A DNA stretch of 64,000 bases from Flavonifractor sp. An10 (lineage in GTDB: Bacteria > Bacillota > Clostridia > Oscillospirales > Oscillospiraceae): positions 62,001 to 126,000 of the forward strand of contig NZ_NFMB01000002.1 of the NCBI RefSeq assembly GCF_002161215.1, in the 5' to 3' direction. Of the stretch, positions 25,185 through 33,493 are shown one piece after another (the stretch's first letter is position 1; every line of letters begins with the position of its first letter). Below the pieces are notes generated by a model, which had not been told where the DNA came from, did no database searches, and worked only from the letters and a program-made list of their open reading frames with translations. The position numbers were made by a program, and so were the translations under genes.

Positions 25185-25212
25185 AAAAAAAGCATCCGCC
25201 AGAGCGGATGCT
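25185..25212 (-). terminator. Terminator of the polA-tsaD operon (leftward)
   Basis: Read leftward: GCATCCGC, loop, GCGGATGC, then seven T. Confidence 0.9.
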
Positions 25213-25228
25213 TTTCCTTATTCAGCAT

Positions 25229-26239
25229 TCAGCCCAGCTCGATGGAGCGGGTGGCGTAGGCGTTGAGTTCCAGGCCGCCGCGCCTGCCCGCCAGGTACTC
25301 ATAGTAGGCCTGGCAGCCGATCATGGCCCCGTTGTCCCCGCACAGGGACAGCTGGGGCAGGTAGAGCTTGTCGCCGCTCCGGCGGCAGGCCCGCTCCAAG
25401 TCCGCCCGGATGCGGGTGTTGGCCGCCACGCCGCCGGCCACGGCCACCTTGCCGTAGCCCAGCTGTTTGGCGGCCTCCATGGTGCGGGGCACCAGGGTGT
25501 CGCTGACGGCGGCGGCGAAGGAGGCCGCCAGGCCGGGCAGATCCAGCGTCTCCCCCTTCTGCCCGGCGTTGTGCACCAGATTGAGCACCGCGGTCTTGAG
25601 CCCGGAGAAGGACATGTCCAGGGGTGCTCCGGCCACGTGGGCCCGGGGCAGCTCATAGCGGGTGTCGTCCCCGCCCTGGGCCAGCCGATCCATGGGAGCC
25701 CCGCCGGGGTAGCCGATGCCCAGCACCCGGGCCACCTTGTCGAAGCACTCACCGGCGGCGTCGTCCCGGGTGGCCCCCAGGATCCTCATGCGGGTGTAGT
25801 CCTGCACGTCCACGATCATGGTGTTGCCGCCGGAGACGCACAGGCAGACAAAGGGGGGCTCCAGCTCGGGGTGGGTGATGTAGTTGGCGGCGATGTGCCC
25901 CCGGGTGTGGTGGACGGGGATCAGCGGCACCCCCAGGGCGTAGGCCGCCGACTTGGCGAAGTTCACCCCCACCAGCAGGGCGCCGATGAGGCCGGGGGCG
26001 TAGGTGACGGCCACCGCGTCGATGTCCGCCCGGGTGAGGCCCGCCTGCTCCAGGGCCAGCTCCGTCAGGCCGGCGATGGCCTCCACGTGCTTGCGGGAGG
26101 CGATCTCGGGCACCACGCCGCCGTAGGTGGCGTGCATGTCCGCCTGGGAGGCGATGGCGTCGGACAGGACGGTGCGGCCGTCCCGCACCACCGCGGCGGC
26201 GGTCTCGTCGCACGAAGATTCAAAGGCCAGAATGTTTAT
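25229..26239 (-). CDS. tsaD: tRNA N6-threonylcarbamoyladenosine transferase TsaD, apparent AUA start
   Basis: 336 aa when read from 26239. Transfers threonylcarbamoyl to A37 of ANN-decoding tRNAs, with TsaB/TsaE. HHTRGHIAANYI supplies metal-ligand histidines; CVSGGNTMI and FSGLKTAVLNL are ASKHA-fold blocks. The first ordinary start codon (GTG 26191) would delete the conserved N-terminus, but the frame continues upstream as NILAFESSCDETAAAVVRDG, exactly the family opening. The codon in the expected place is ATA (26237-26239), 9 nt after AAAGGA and 5 nt after the stop of the preceding gene. AUA initiation is therefore inferred; a point mutation or sequencing error is the alternative. Confidence 0.9.
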   Translation of the reverse strand: MNILAFESSCDETAAAVVRDGRTVLSDAIASQADMHATYGGVVPEIASRKHVEAIAGLTELALEQAGLTRADIDAVAVTYAPGLIGALLVGVNFAKSAAYALGVPLIPVHHTRGHIAANYITHPELEPPFVCLCVSGGNTMIVDVQDYTRMRILGATRDDAAGECFDKVARVLGIGYPGGAPMDRLAQGGDDTRYELPRAHVAGAPLDMSFSGLKTAVLNLVHNAGQKGETLDLPGLAASFAAAVSDTLVPRTMEAAKQLGYGKVAVAGGVAANTRIRADLERACRRSGDKLYLPQLSLCGDNGAMIGCQAYYEYLAGRRGGLELNAYATRSIELG

Positions 26240-26244
26240 GGAAA

Positions 26245-26838
26245 TCAGTCCTTTCTTGCTGGGGCGGGCTCCTCCGCCGGAATATGGATCACCCGGCGGA
26301 AGAGCAGGGGCGACACCTCGCTCTGGTAGAGGGCCCGGTGGGAGGCCTGGAGCCGTTCCCCCTCCTGAGAGTCCACGGCGGGCCAGGAGAGCATGGCGTA
26401 GCGCACGCCGAACAGGACGGCCTGATAGCCCAGCGGGACAAACCCGGCCCGCTCGTAAAAATGCAGCCGCCGTTGGCGCAGGGCGTTCTCCCCCGGCGGC
26501 GCGCTCTCCTCCGGGGCCTCCACCTCCGCCAGCAGGGGCATGGGGCCGTACTGCCCCTTAACCAGCTCCAGGGCGCGGGTGCCGTACCCCTGCCCTCGCG
26601 CGTCCCGGCACACGGCCAGGTAGTCCAGCAGGGCGCAGCCCGCCCCCCGCCACAGGAAGGCATAGGCCTCCAGGGCGTCCCCGTCAAACACGCCCCAGGT
26701 GTCGTAGTCCCCCCGCCGCCGCAGGCGGAGGATGGCGGAGAGGGGCCGCCGCTCCGCAGGCGGGAAGTCCTCCGCCACATGCTCCCGGTAGAGCCGCCGC
26801 AGCCGGGGCTCGGTCAGCGGGCGCAGCTCAGGCGTCAT
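26245..26838 (-). CDS. GNAT-family acetyltransferase, paralogue 1
   Basis: 197 aa. Acetyl-CoA-binding motif A is visible as YLAVCRDARGQGYGTRALEL (~93-112), with the motif B-like HFYERAGFVPLGY near 152-164. Substrate unknown. It is clearly related to the GNAT gene at 27529-28116: both have the PLxxIL ... LLDYLxV ... RRLxFY ... HRAxY order. It overlaps rimI by 11 bp and ends 5 nt before the tsaD start. Confidence 0.83.
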   Translation of the reverse strand: MTPELRPLTEPRLRRLYREHVAEDFPPAERRPLSAILRLRRRGDYDTWGVFDGDALEAYAFLWRGAGCALLDYLAVCRDARGQGYGTRALELVKGQYGPMPLLAEVEAPEESAPPGENALRQRRLHFYERAGFVPLGYQAVLFGVRYAMLSWPAVDSQEGERLQASHRALYQSEVSPLLFRRVIHIPAEEPAPARKD

Positions 26839-27280
26839 GCCGGAGCACCACCGTCATCAGCAGGGCGTCCTCGCCCTCCTCCCGGTAGTAGTTCCTACGG
26901 CGGCCCACCACCTCAAACCCCAGCTTCTCGTACAGGCCGATGGCCGGGGCATTGCCCGCCCGCACCTCCAGGGTGAGGAAGGCCAGCTTCTCCCTGCCAT
27001 CGTCCAGAAAACGGCGCAGGAGGGCCTCCGCCGCCCCATGGCGGCGGAACTGCGGCGCGACGGCAATGCGCTCCAGGGTGCCCTCGTCCAGCACGGTGCG
27101 CATCTCCCCGTAGCCCAGCAGGGTTCCGTCCTCCCCCACCGCGGCCAGCAGGGTGAGCAGCTCATTGTCCAGATCCTCCGCCAGGGCCTTCTCCGTCCAG
27201 GGGTGAGAGAAGCAGGCCCGCTCCAGCGCCGCCGCCTGGGGGAGCTGGGCGGGCGTCATGGGGATGATTTGATACTCCAT
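26828..27280 (-). CDS. rimI: Ribosomal protein alanine N-acetyltransferase RimI
   Basis: 150 aa. GNAT fold with LERIAVAPQFRRHGAAEALL (~70-89, acetyl-CoA loop) and LEVRAGNAPAIGLYEKLGFE VVGRRRNYY (~104-132), the RimI signature. Acetylates ribosomal protein S18 or, in some Bacillota, other N-termini. The rimI-tsaD neighbourhood is widely conserved; the usual tsaE and tsaB partners are not in this window. Confidence 0.92.
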   Translation of the reverse strand: MEYQIIPMTPAQLPQAAALERACFSHPWTEKALAEDLDNELLTLLAAVGEDGTLLGYGEMRTVLDEGTLERIAVAPQFRRHGAAEALLRRFLDDGREKLAFLTLEVRAGNAPAIGLYEKLGFEVVGRRRNYYREEGEDALLMTVVLRHDA

Positions 27281-27290
27281 GGGCGCCCCC

Positions 27291-27518
27291 TCAGCCGAAC
27301 AGGGCGTTCACCAGCAGGCCCACCAGCTGCACCACAAAGAGGACGGTGCCCACCAGCAGGGCGGCCATGCCGGCCAGCCGAGTCCAGGCCAGACGCCGGC
27401 GCACCATGGCGTTGAGCCTCCACTGGAGGCGCTTGAACCGGGCGGGGAAGAGAAGCATGTACGCGCCCAGGGCCGCCAGGGCCAGCCCCAGCAGGCAGAG
27501 CAGAACTTGTGCAATCAT
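27291..27518 (-). CDS. Small two-helix membrane protein
   Basis: 75 aa with membrane segments at ~2-23 (VLLCLLGLALAALGAYMLLF) and ~48-73, separated by a basic loop (RFKRLQWRLNAMVRRR). No family recognised. It lies between rimI and the second GNAT gene in the same operon. Confidence 0.75.
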   Translation of the reverse strand: MIAQVLLCLLGLALAALGAYMLLFPARFKRLQWRLNAMVRRRLAWTRLAGMAALLVGTVLFVVQLVGLLVNALFG

Positions 27519-27528
27519 AGGTCTAACC

Positions 27529-28116
27529 TCATTTCATCCAGTAGGGGGCCTCCGGCACCTGGCCGGGGGCGGGGTCGATGACGGTGTCGGGTCGGCCCGG
27601 GCCGTAGATGGCCCGGTGGGCGGCCTTCACCGGCTCCAGATCCTCCGGGGCGGGGCCCAGCACAAAGACCTGGCACACCAGCCCGCAGTTGAAGCTCCTG
27701 TACACCGGGGTGCAGCCGTTCCTGCGGTAGAAGTCCAGCCGGCGCAGGCGGATGGGCCGCTCCTCCTCCGGGCCGCCGGAGTCCTCCGCCTCCGCCTCGA
27801 TAATCAGCACTGCCTGTCCCGCCAGCCGCGCCGAGAGCAGCGCCAGCAGCCGGCCGCCCAGTCCGCTGTTCCGGCGGGCGGCGGTGACACCCAGATAGTC
27901 CAGCAGCACACAGCCCGGCCAGTCCGGGGCGCTCCACAGGGCCGCATAGCCCAGCAGATCAGGGCCGTCATACAGGCCCAGCACCTCATACCGCCCGGCC
28001 TCCGCCAGGGACAGGATATCCGCCAGGGGCTTGCACTCGCAGTCGGGGAAGGTGGTGCACAGCTCGTTTTCATACCAGTCCGCCCAATCGGCGGCGGGAA
28101 TGGGGCGCAGTTCCAT
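27529..28116 (-). CDS. GNAT-family acetyltransferase, paralogue 2
   Basis: 195 aa. Motif A-like LLDYLGVTAARRNSGLGGRL (~86-105), then RRLDFYRRNGCTPVYRS (~140-156). Paralogous to the gene at 26245-26838. The glycine pattern of motif A (NSGLGG) is slightly divergent. Substrate unknown. Confidence 0.8.
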   Translation of the reverse strand: MELRPIPAADWADWYENELCTTFPDCECKPLADILSLAEAGRYEVLGLYDGPDLLGYAALWSAPDWPGCVLLDYLGVTAARRNSGLGGRLLALLSARLAGQAVLIIEAEAEDSGGPEEERPIRLRRLDFYRRNGCTPVYRSFNCGLVCQVFVLGPAPEDLEPVKAAHRAIYGPGRPDTVIDPAPGQVPEAPYWMK

Positions 28117-28134
28117 GCAGCTCCTCCTTTGCCT

Positions 28135-28374
28135 CTATCCCAGGCCCGCGGCCTCCAGAACCAGGGAGATGACAGAGACCAGGATCACCACCGCCGGGAT
28201 GATGATCATGGCCGTCCCCAGCACCGTTACGGCCGCCAGATAGTGCCTGGACGGCTCGCCCCCCTCCGTATCCAGAGCGTGCTTCAGCTTCCAGCACAGC
28301 TCCGGCTTGCGCACCATGAAAATGCCCACGGCAATGACGGCAACCGAAACCAGGCAGATTTCGAGATAATCCAT
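28135..28374 (-). CDS. Small membrane protein, possibly DUF6199-like
   Basis: 79 aa from ATG 28374, preceded by AGGGGG. Two membrane helices (~2-18 and ~47-75) flank a KPELCWKLKHALDTEGGEPS segment; the W-K-L ... GEPS pattern recalls the DUF6199 family, a tentative resemblance. It is co-directional with polA, 17 bp downstream of it. Confidence 0.68.
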   Translation of the reverse strand: MDYLEICLVSVAVIAVGIFMVRKPELCWKLKHALDTEGGEPSRHYLAAVTVLGTAMIIIPAVVILVSVISLVLEAAGLG

Positions 28375-28391
28375 GTGTGCCCCCTTCTCTG

Positions 28392-31055
28392 TCAGCCCTT
28401 GGCCTCCGCCCAGCTCCGGCCCGCATGGGCCTCGGCGGTAAGGGGGAGAGCCAGCTCCACCACGTGCTCCATCTCCCCCTCCAGCAGTTCCTTCACCCGC
28501 TCGGTTTCCCCCTCCGGGCACTCCACGATCAGCTCGTCGTGAACCTGGAGCACCAGCCGGGCCTCCAGCCCCTCGGACAGCAGCCTGTCCCGCACCTTGA
28601 TCATGGCCAGCTTGATGATGTCGGCGGCGGTGCCCTGGATGGGCATGTTCAGGGCCACCCGCTCCCCGAAGGAGCGCAGGTTGAAGTTGGAGGATTTCAG
28701 CTCCGGCAGCCACCGGCGGCGGCCCATGAGGGTGGATACCCAGCCGTTCTCCTTGGCCTGCTCCACCACACGGGTCATATAGGCGTGGACGCCGGAGTAC
28801 TTCTCAAAATACTTCTCCATATACTCCCTGGCCTCGGCCCGGGTGACCCCGATGTCCTGGGACAGGGAGAAGTCGGAGATGCCGTAGACGATGCCGAAGT
28901 TCACCGCTTTGGCCCGGCGGCGCATCTCGTGGGTGACGGACTCCGGGGGCACGCCGAACACCTGAGAGGCGGTGACGGTGTGGATGTCCTCCCCGGAGCG
29001 GAAGGCGGCGATCATGTGCTCGTCCCCGGCGATGTGGGCCAGCAGGCGCAGCTCGATCTGGGAGTAGTCCGCGTCCACCAGCACCTTCCCCTCCGGGGCC
29101 ACGAACATCTTGCGCAGCTCCGCCCCCAGCTCGGTGCGCACCGGGATATTCTGGAGGTTGGGCTCGGTGGAGGAGAGCCGCCCGGTGGCGGTGACGGTGT
29201 TCTGGAAGGAGGTGTGGATCCGCCCGTCGGGGGCGATCACCTTCATCAGCCCGTCCACATAGGTGGATTTCAGCTTGGCCAGCTGCCGGTAGTCCAGCAC
29301 CGCCTCCACGATGGGGTGCTTACCCCGCAGCTTCTCCAGCACCTCGGCGCTGGTGGAGTAGCCCGTCTTGGTCTTTTTCACCGGGGGCAGGCCCAGCTTG
29401 TCAAAGAGGATGTGGCCGAACTGCTGGGTGGAGTTGATGTTGAAGGTCTCCCCGGCCAGCTCGTAGATGAGGGCCTCGTCGGCCCGGATGCGCTCGTCCA
29501 GCAGGGCGCCGAAGGCGGCCAGGGCCTGCCGATCCACCAGCATGCCCAGGTGCTCCATCTCGGCCAGCACCGGGCAGAGGGGGAGCTCCACGCCGTAGTA
29601 GAGGTCGTGCATGCCCAGCTCCTCCAGACGGGGGGCCAGAACCTGTTTCAGCGCCCCGATCAGGGCGGTGTGGCTCATGAGGGCCCCCAGCACCGCCCCC
29701 TGGTCGGCCAGGGGGGTGAAGGCGTCGGCGGCCAGATAGGTGTCTTTGGCCTTGGGGAACTCCTGGTTGAAGTAGGTCATGCCCAGCTTCTCCAGCTCGT
29801 AGCTGCCGTCGGTGGGGGCCAGGAGATAGGCGGCCAGGGCGGTGTCGAACACAAAGCCCTCCCCGGCGATGCCCTCGTCCAGCAGCCGGGACAGGAGGGT
29901 CTTCACGTCGTGGGCGTTCTTTTTGATGTCGACGGCAAAGAGGGCCTTCAATCCCTCGTTATACCCCTCCAGGGCGTCGGCGCGGAGAACGGCGGCATGG
30001 GAGACCGCTTCGCTCTCCCACCATTCCACGCACACCACATTCAGATCCGGGGTGGCCAGCACATCCACGCTGTCCAGCCCCCGCCACAGGGCCAGCAGCT
30101 CCTCCAGCCGGGCGGAATCCGCCACCACCTCGCTCTCACAGGCGCCGGAGAAGGCTGCCTCCCCCGCCGGGGCGTCCCCCTGGACGGCCTTGAGGCCCAG
30201 CTTGTCGATGAGCTTGGCAAACTCCAGCTTCAAAAGCAGCTCGTACAGGGCGGGGCCGTCGGGCTCCTTCCGCCTGGCATCCTCGGGGGTGAAGTCGATG
30301 GGCGCGTCGGTGTGGATGGTGGCCAGCTCGTAGGACAATTTCGCCTGCTCCGCTCCCTCGGCCAGCTTTTTGAGCACCGCCGGCTTGGCCTCCAAAGTGT
30401 CCAGACCGGCATAGATGGCCGACACGCTCTGGTAGCGCTGGATTAAGTCCATGGCGGTCTTTTCTCCGATGCCCTTCACGCCGGGGATGTTGTCGCTGGC
30501 GTCCCCCATGAGGGCCTTGAGATCGATGATGTGGATGGGGTCGAAGCCGTACTGCTCCCGGAAGCTGTCGGGGGTCATCTCCTTGGTGGTGGTCTGCCCC
30601 ATGCGGGTGGACACCAGCTTCACCCGGGTGGACTCGGTGACCAGCTGCAGGGAGTCCTTGTCGCCGGTGACGATGACGGTGTCCCACCCGGCGGCGGTGT
30701 CCCGGGCGGCGATGGTGCCGATGAGATCGTCGGCCTCCCACCCGTCCAGCTCGTACCGGGGGATGTTCATGGCGTCCAGCACGTCCTTGATCACCGGCAG
30801 CTGGGCGGCCAGCTCGTCGGGCATGCCCTTGCGCTGGGCCTTGTACCCCTCGTAGGCCAGGTGGCGGAAGGTGGGGGCCTTCCGGTCAAAGGTGACGCAC
30901 AGGGCGTCGGGCTTCTCCTCGTCCGTCAGCTTGAGCAGGATGTTGAGGAACCCGTACACCGCGTTGGTGGGCAGCCCGTCCTTGGTGGTGAGCAGCTTGA
31001 TGCCGTAGAACGCCCGGTTGAGGATGGAGTTGCCGTCGATGACCATCAGCTTCAT
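28392..31055 (-). CDS. polA: DNA polymerase I
   Basis: 887 aa. N-terminal 5'-3' exonuclease/flap domain (VIDGNSILNRAFYG, GWEADDLIGT, TGDKDSLQLV, DNIPGVKGIGEKTA), a middle 3'-5' exonuclease-like domain, and a family A polymerase with motif A DYSQIELRLLAHIAGD, motif B RRRAKAVNFGIVYG and motif C VHDELIVE. The DxE metal-binding motif expected in the proofreading domain is not visible, so that activity is probably lost, as in Bacillus. Start MKLMVIDG at 31055 follows GGGAGG; the upstream in-frame codons lie over the promoter. Confidence 0.96.
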   Translation of the reverse strand: MKLMVIDGNSILNRAFYGIKLLTTKDGLPTNAVYGFLNILLKLTDEEKPDALCVTFDRKAPTFRHLAYEGYKAQRKGMPDELAAQLPVIKDVLDAMNIPRYELDGWEADDLIGTIAARDTAAGWDTVIVTGDKDSLQLVTESTRVKLVSTRMGQTTTKEMTPDSFREQYGFDPIHIIDLKALMGDASDNIPGVKGIGEKTAMDLIQRYQSVSAIYAGLDTLEAKPAVLKKLAEGAEQAKLSYELATIHTDAPIDFTPEDARRKEPDGPALYELLLKLEFAKLIDKLGLKAVQGDAPAGEAAFSGACESEVVADSARLEELLALWRGLDSVDVLATPDLNVVCVEWWESEAVSHAAVLRADALEGYNEGLKALFAVDIKKNAHDVKTLLSRLLDEGIAGEGFVFDTALAAYLLAPTDGSYELEKLGMTYFNQEFPKAKDTYLAADAFTPLADQGAVLGALMSHTALIGALKQVLAPRLEELGMHDLYYGVELPLCPVLAEMEHLGMLVDRQALAAFGALLDERIRADEALIYELAGETFNINSTQQFGHILFDKLGLPPVKKTKTGYSTSAEVLEKLRGKHPIVEAVLDYRQLAKLKSTYVDGLMKVIAPDGRIHTSFQNTVTATGRLSSTEPNLQNIPVRTELGAELRKMFVAPEGKVLVDADYSQIELRLLAHIAGDEHMIAAFRSGEDIHTVTASQVFGVPPESVTHEMRRRAKAVNFGIVYGISDFSLSQDIGVTRAEAREYMEKYFEKYSGVHAYMTRVVEQAKENGWVSTLMGRRRWLPELKSSNFNLRSFGERVALNMPIQGTAADIIKLAMIKVRDRLLSEGLEARLVLQVHDELIVECPEGETERVKELLEGEMEHVVELALPLTAEAHAGRSWAEAKG

Positions 31056-31095
31056 GGAAGTGCCTCCCGTTTGTGAATCGGACATAAGTAATAAT

Positions 31096-31124
31096 ATTAT
31101 ACCATATAACATTATTTTAGGCAA
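31096..31124 (-). promoter_or_regulatory. Promoter of the polA operon
   Basis: Minus strand: TTGCCT (31119-31124), 17-bp spacer, TATAAT (31096-31101), in an AT-rich patch. Probably drives all leftward genes to tsaD. Confidence 0.85.
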
Positions 31125-31275
31125 TAAAGCGTGGGCCGGCAGATACCTGCAATTTTCATGCCCGCCGACCGGCCCGAACCGGGCAGAAATCCCTTGACAG
31201 GGGAGCGGGTATGGGATACCTTATACATAAACCGGGCGGCCCCGCCGGGCCGCCGTGTACAGAGGAGGAAGCGCC

Positions 31276-31749
31276 ATGATCTTTTCCAAGCTGAACGGGG
31301 GAGACGACCTGTCCGCCTACCCTGCCGCCATCCAGCGCGCCCTGGCCTACCTGCGGGACACGGACATCATGTCCCTGGAGCTGGGCCGCCATGAGCTGGA
31401 GGGGGACGACATGTTCGTCAACGTGATGGATATGACCACCCACCCCATGGAGGGCTCCCATCCGGAGGTTCACAAGAAGTATATCGACCTGATGTACTGG
31501 CCCGAGGGGGGCGAGCGCATCGGGGTGGCCCCCTATCTGGGCACCGAGCCGGTGTTTGAGGCCCGGCCGGAGAACGACATCTCCCTGCTGGAGGATGTGG
31601 CCAACGAGTGCATGCTGGTGGCCACCCCCGGCTGCTTCGGCATCTTCTTCCCCTGGGATGCCCACCGGCCCGCCCTCATGCTGGGGGACGCGCCGGCCAC
31701 CAGCCGCAAGGTGGTGGTGAAAATCAGCATGGCCCTGCTGGCCCGCTGA
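31276..31749 (+). CDS. YhcH/YjgK/YiaL-family (DUF386) protein
   Basis: 157 aa cupin-like protein. HPEVHKKYIDLMYWPEGGERIGV and FFPWDAHRPALM carry the conserved His/Glu metal-site residues of the family, linked elsewhere to sialic-acid or sugar-anomer metabolism. No sugar genes lie nearby. ATG 31276 follows AGAGGAGG. A TTGACA at 31194 is a likely -35, but the matching -10 is weak. Confidence 0.88.
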   Translation: MIFSKLNGGDDLSAYPAAIQRALAYLRDTDIMSLELGRHELEGDDMFVNVMDMTTHPMEGSHPEVHKKYIDLMYWPEGGERIGVAPYLGTEPVFEARPENDISLLEDVANECMLVATPGCFGIFFPWDAHRPALMLGDAPATSRKVVVKISMALLAR

Positions 31750-31858
31750 GGACAGCTCTTTTTGAAGGATTTCTTATCGGACTTGCATAAAAATGCCCGG
31801 GGAGATCCGCCGCAACTCTTCCGCTTCCCACGAAAAGAAGGAAAAGGAAGAAAAAGGG

Positions 31859-31887
31859 TTGACAAAATACCCTGAAAACACTATACT
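31859..31887 (+). promoter_or_regulatory. Promoter of glnA
   Basis: TTGACA, 17-bp spacer, TATACT. Confidence 0.92.
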
Positions 31888-31900
31888 GTTCCCATAGCTA

Positions 31901-31950
31901 AGGACGAAGGTGTTCTAACCCGCAGGGGGGAGAGCGCCTTCGCCCTTTTT
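31901..31950 (+). promoter_or_regulatory. glnA leader: hexaloop hairpin overlapping an intrinsic terminator
   Basis: A stem AGGAC / GTTCT (31901-31905, 31912-31916) closes a six-base loop GAAGGT. The same bases can instead form the 5' arm of a longer terminator stem (31902-31915 with 31932-31945) followed by TTTTTGTTTT. Mutually exclusive hexaloop and terminator structures are what ANTAR-domain antiterminators recognise; an ANTAR gene follows glnA. Confidence 0.68.
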
Positions 31951-31985
31951 GTTTTAATTTGAAGGGACAAAAGGAGATGCTTGCA

Positions 31986-33317
31986 ATGTCGACCAGAAAG
32001 GAAGATATTATCCGCATGGTGCGGGACGAGGACATTGAGTTTATCCGCCTCCAGTTTACCGACATCTTCGGACAGCTCAAGAACGTGGCCATCACGGCCT
32101 CCCAGATCGAGAAGGCGGTGAACAACCAGATCATGTTCGACGGTTCCTCCATCGAGGGCTTCGTCCGCATTGACGAGTCCGACCAGTACCTCTATCCCGA
32201 TCTGGACTCCTTCGCCATCTTCCCCTGGCGGCCCAGCCACGGCAAGGTAGCCCGGCTCATCTGCGACGTGTACAACCCCGACGGCACCCCCTTTGTGGGC
32301 GATCCCCGCTACGTGCTGAAAAAGGTGCTCCAGAAGGCCAGGGACATGGGCTACGACGCCTTTAACGTGGGCCCTGAGGCGGAGTTCTTCCTGTTCCAGA
32401 CCGACGACGAGGGCAAGCCCACCACCAAGACCAACGACGAGGCGGGCTACTTCGATCTGGGCCCCCTGGATCACGGCGAGGGCACCCGGCGGGAGATCTG
32501 CCTGGCCCTGGAGCAGATGGGCTTCGAGATCGAGGCCAGCCACCACGAGGTGGCCGAGGGCCAGCACGAGATCGACTTCAAATACGCCGGCGCCCTCCAC
32601 ACCGCCGACAACATCATGACCTTCAAGCTGGCGGTGAAGACCCTGGCCCAGAAGAACGGCCTCCACGCCACCTTCATGCCCAAGCCCATCTTCGGCATCA
32701 ACGGCTCCGGCATGCACACCAACATGTCCCTGTTCAAGAACGGGAAGAACGCCTTCTATGACCCCGACGATCCCAAGGGCCTGTCCAGGGAGGCGTACAG
32801 CTTCATCGCCGGCCTGCTGGCCCATGTGAAGGGCATGGCGGCGGTGACCAACCCGCTGGTCAACTCCTACAAGCGGCTGGTGCCGGGCTATGAGGCCCCC
32901 TGCTACCTGGCCTGGTCGGCCTCCAACCGCTCCGCCCTCATCCGCATCCCGGCGGCCCGGGGCCAGTCCACCCGGGTGGAGCTGCGCTCCCCCGACCCGT
33001 CCTGCAACCCTTATCTGGAGCTGGCGGTCTGCCTGGCCGCCGGCCTGGACGGCATCGAGAAGGGCATGACCCCTCCCGACGAGGTCACCGAGAACATCTT
33101 CGTCATGGACGAGGCCGCCCGGAAGGCCCACGGCATCGACAGCCTGCCCGGCTCCCTGGAGGAGGCCATCCACGCCATGGAGGCCGACCAGCTGATCCTG
33201 GACACCCTGGGGGAGCACGTGGTGACCAACTACCTGGACGGCAAGCGCCGGGAGTGGGACGAGTACAGAACCCGTGTCAGCTCCTGGGAGCGGGAGAAGT
33301 ATATCATCAATTACTAA
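31986..33317 (+). CDS. glnA: Glutamine synthetase, type I
   Basis: 443 aa, GSI-alpha length. Ammonia assimilation: glutamate + NH3 + ATP to glutamine. [17 protein letters not shown], the metal-site block [22 protein letters not shown], and the ATP-binding [20 protein letters not shown] are present. No adenylylation-site tyrosine context of the beta type is seen. ATG 31986 is 9 nt after GGAG. The last codons (EKYIINY, stop) recur 140 bp downstream. Confidence 0.97.
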   Translation: MSTRKEDIIRMVRDEDIEFIRLQFTDIFGQLKNVAITASQIEKAVNNQIMFDGSSIEGFVRIDESDQYLYPDLDSFAIFPWRPSHGKVARLICDVYNPDGTPFVGDPRYVLKKVLQKARDMGYDAFNVGPEAEFFLFQTDDEGKPTTKTNDEAGYFDLGPLDHGEGTRREICLALEQMGFEIEASHHEVAEGQHEIDFKYAGALHTADNIMTFKLAVKTLAQKNGLHATFMPKPIFGINGSGMHTNMSLFKNGKNAFYDPDDPKGLSREAYSFIAGLLAHVKGMAAVTNPLVNSYKRLVPGYEAPCYLAWSASNRSALIRIPAARGQSTRVELRSPDPSCNPYLELAVCLAAGLDGIEKGMTPPDEVTENIFVMDEAARKAHGIDSLPGSLEEAIHAMEADQLILDTLGEHVVTNYLDGKRREWDEYRTRVSSWEREKYIINY

Positions 33318-33431
33318 GCTCTCGTCCCCCGCGGGAGCGCGTGGGGGGCCTCCGGGGGGAATCGATTCCCCCCGGAAGGGGCGGCCTTGGGCGCGAAGCG
33401 CCGCGCTTTCCGCAGAAAGCGCCCGCCCCGT
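33318..33431 (+). repeat. Hairpin cluster inserted between two copies of the glnA 3' end
   Basis: 114 bp, very GC-rich. Contains CCCGCGGG, a perfect 26-bp palindrome at 33351-33376 centred on ATCGAT, GGCGC-GAA-GCGCC and GCTTTC-CGCA-GAAAGC. No ORF. It sits inside the glnA-gltBD unit between glnA and the ANTAR gene. Confidence 0.8.
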
Positions 33432-33455
33432 GGGAGAAGTATATCATCAATTACT
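33432..33455 (+). repeat. Displaced copy of the glnA 3' end
   Basis: 24 bases identical to 33292-33315, encoding EKYIINY plus the first stop base; the stop is TGA here and TAA in the working gene. Confidence 0.9.
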
Positions 33456-33493
33456 GAGCAGAAAAACGAGCCGCCCGGCGGGAGGTGGATACG

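Noticed and set aside
24977-25185. Chromosomal origin oriC
   Set aside because: No dnaA, dnaN, recF or rnpA-rpmH nearby; boxes all face one way with no clear AT-rich unwinding element.
24979-25266. 95-codon ORF over the DnaA-box cluster
   Set aside because: No ribosome site, product is basic and low-complexity, and it crosses the tsaD terminator and 3' end.
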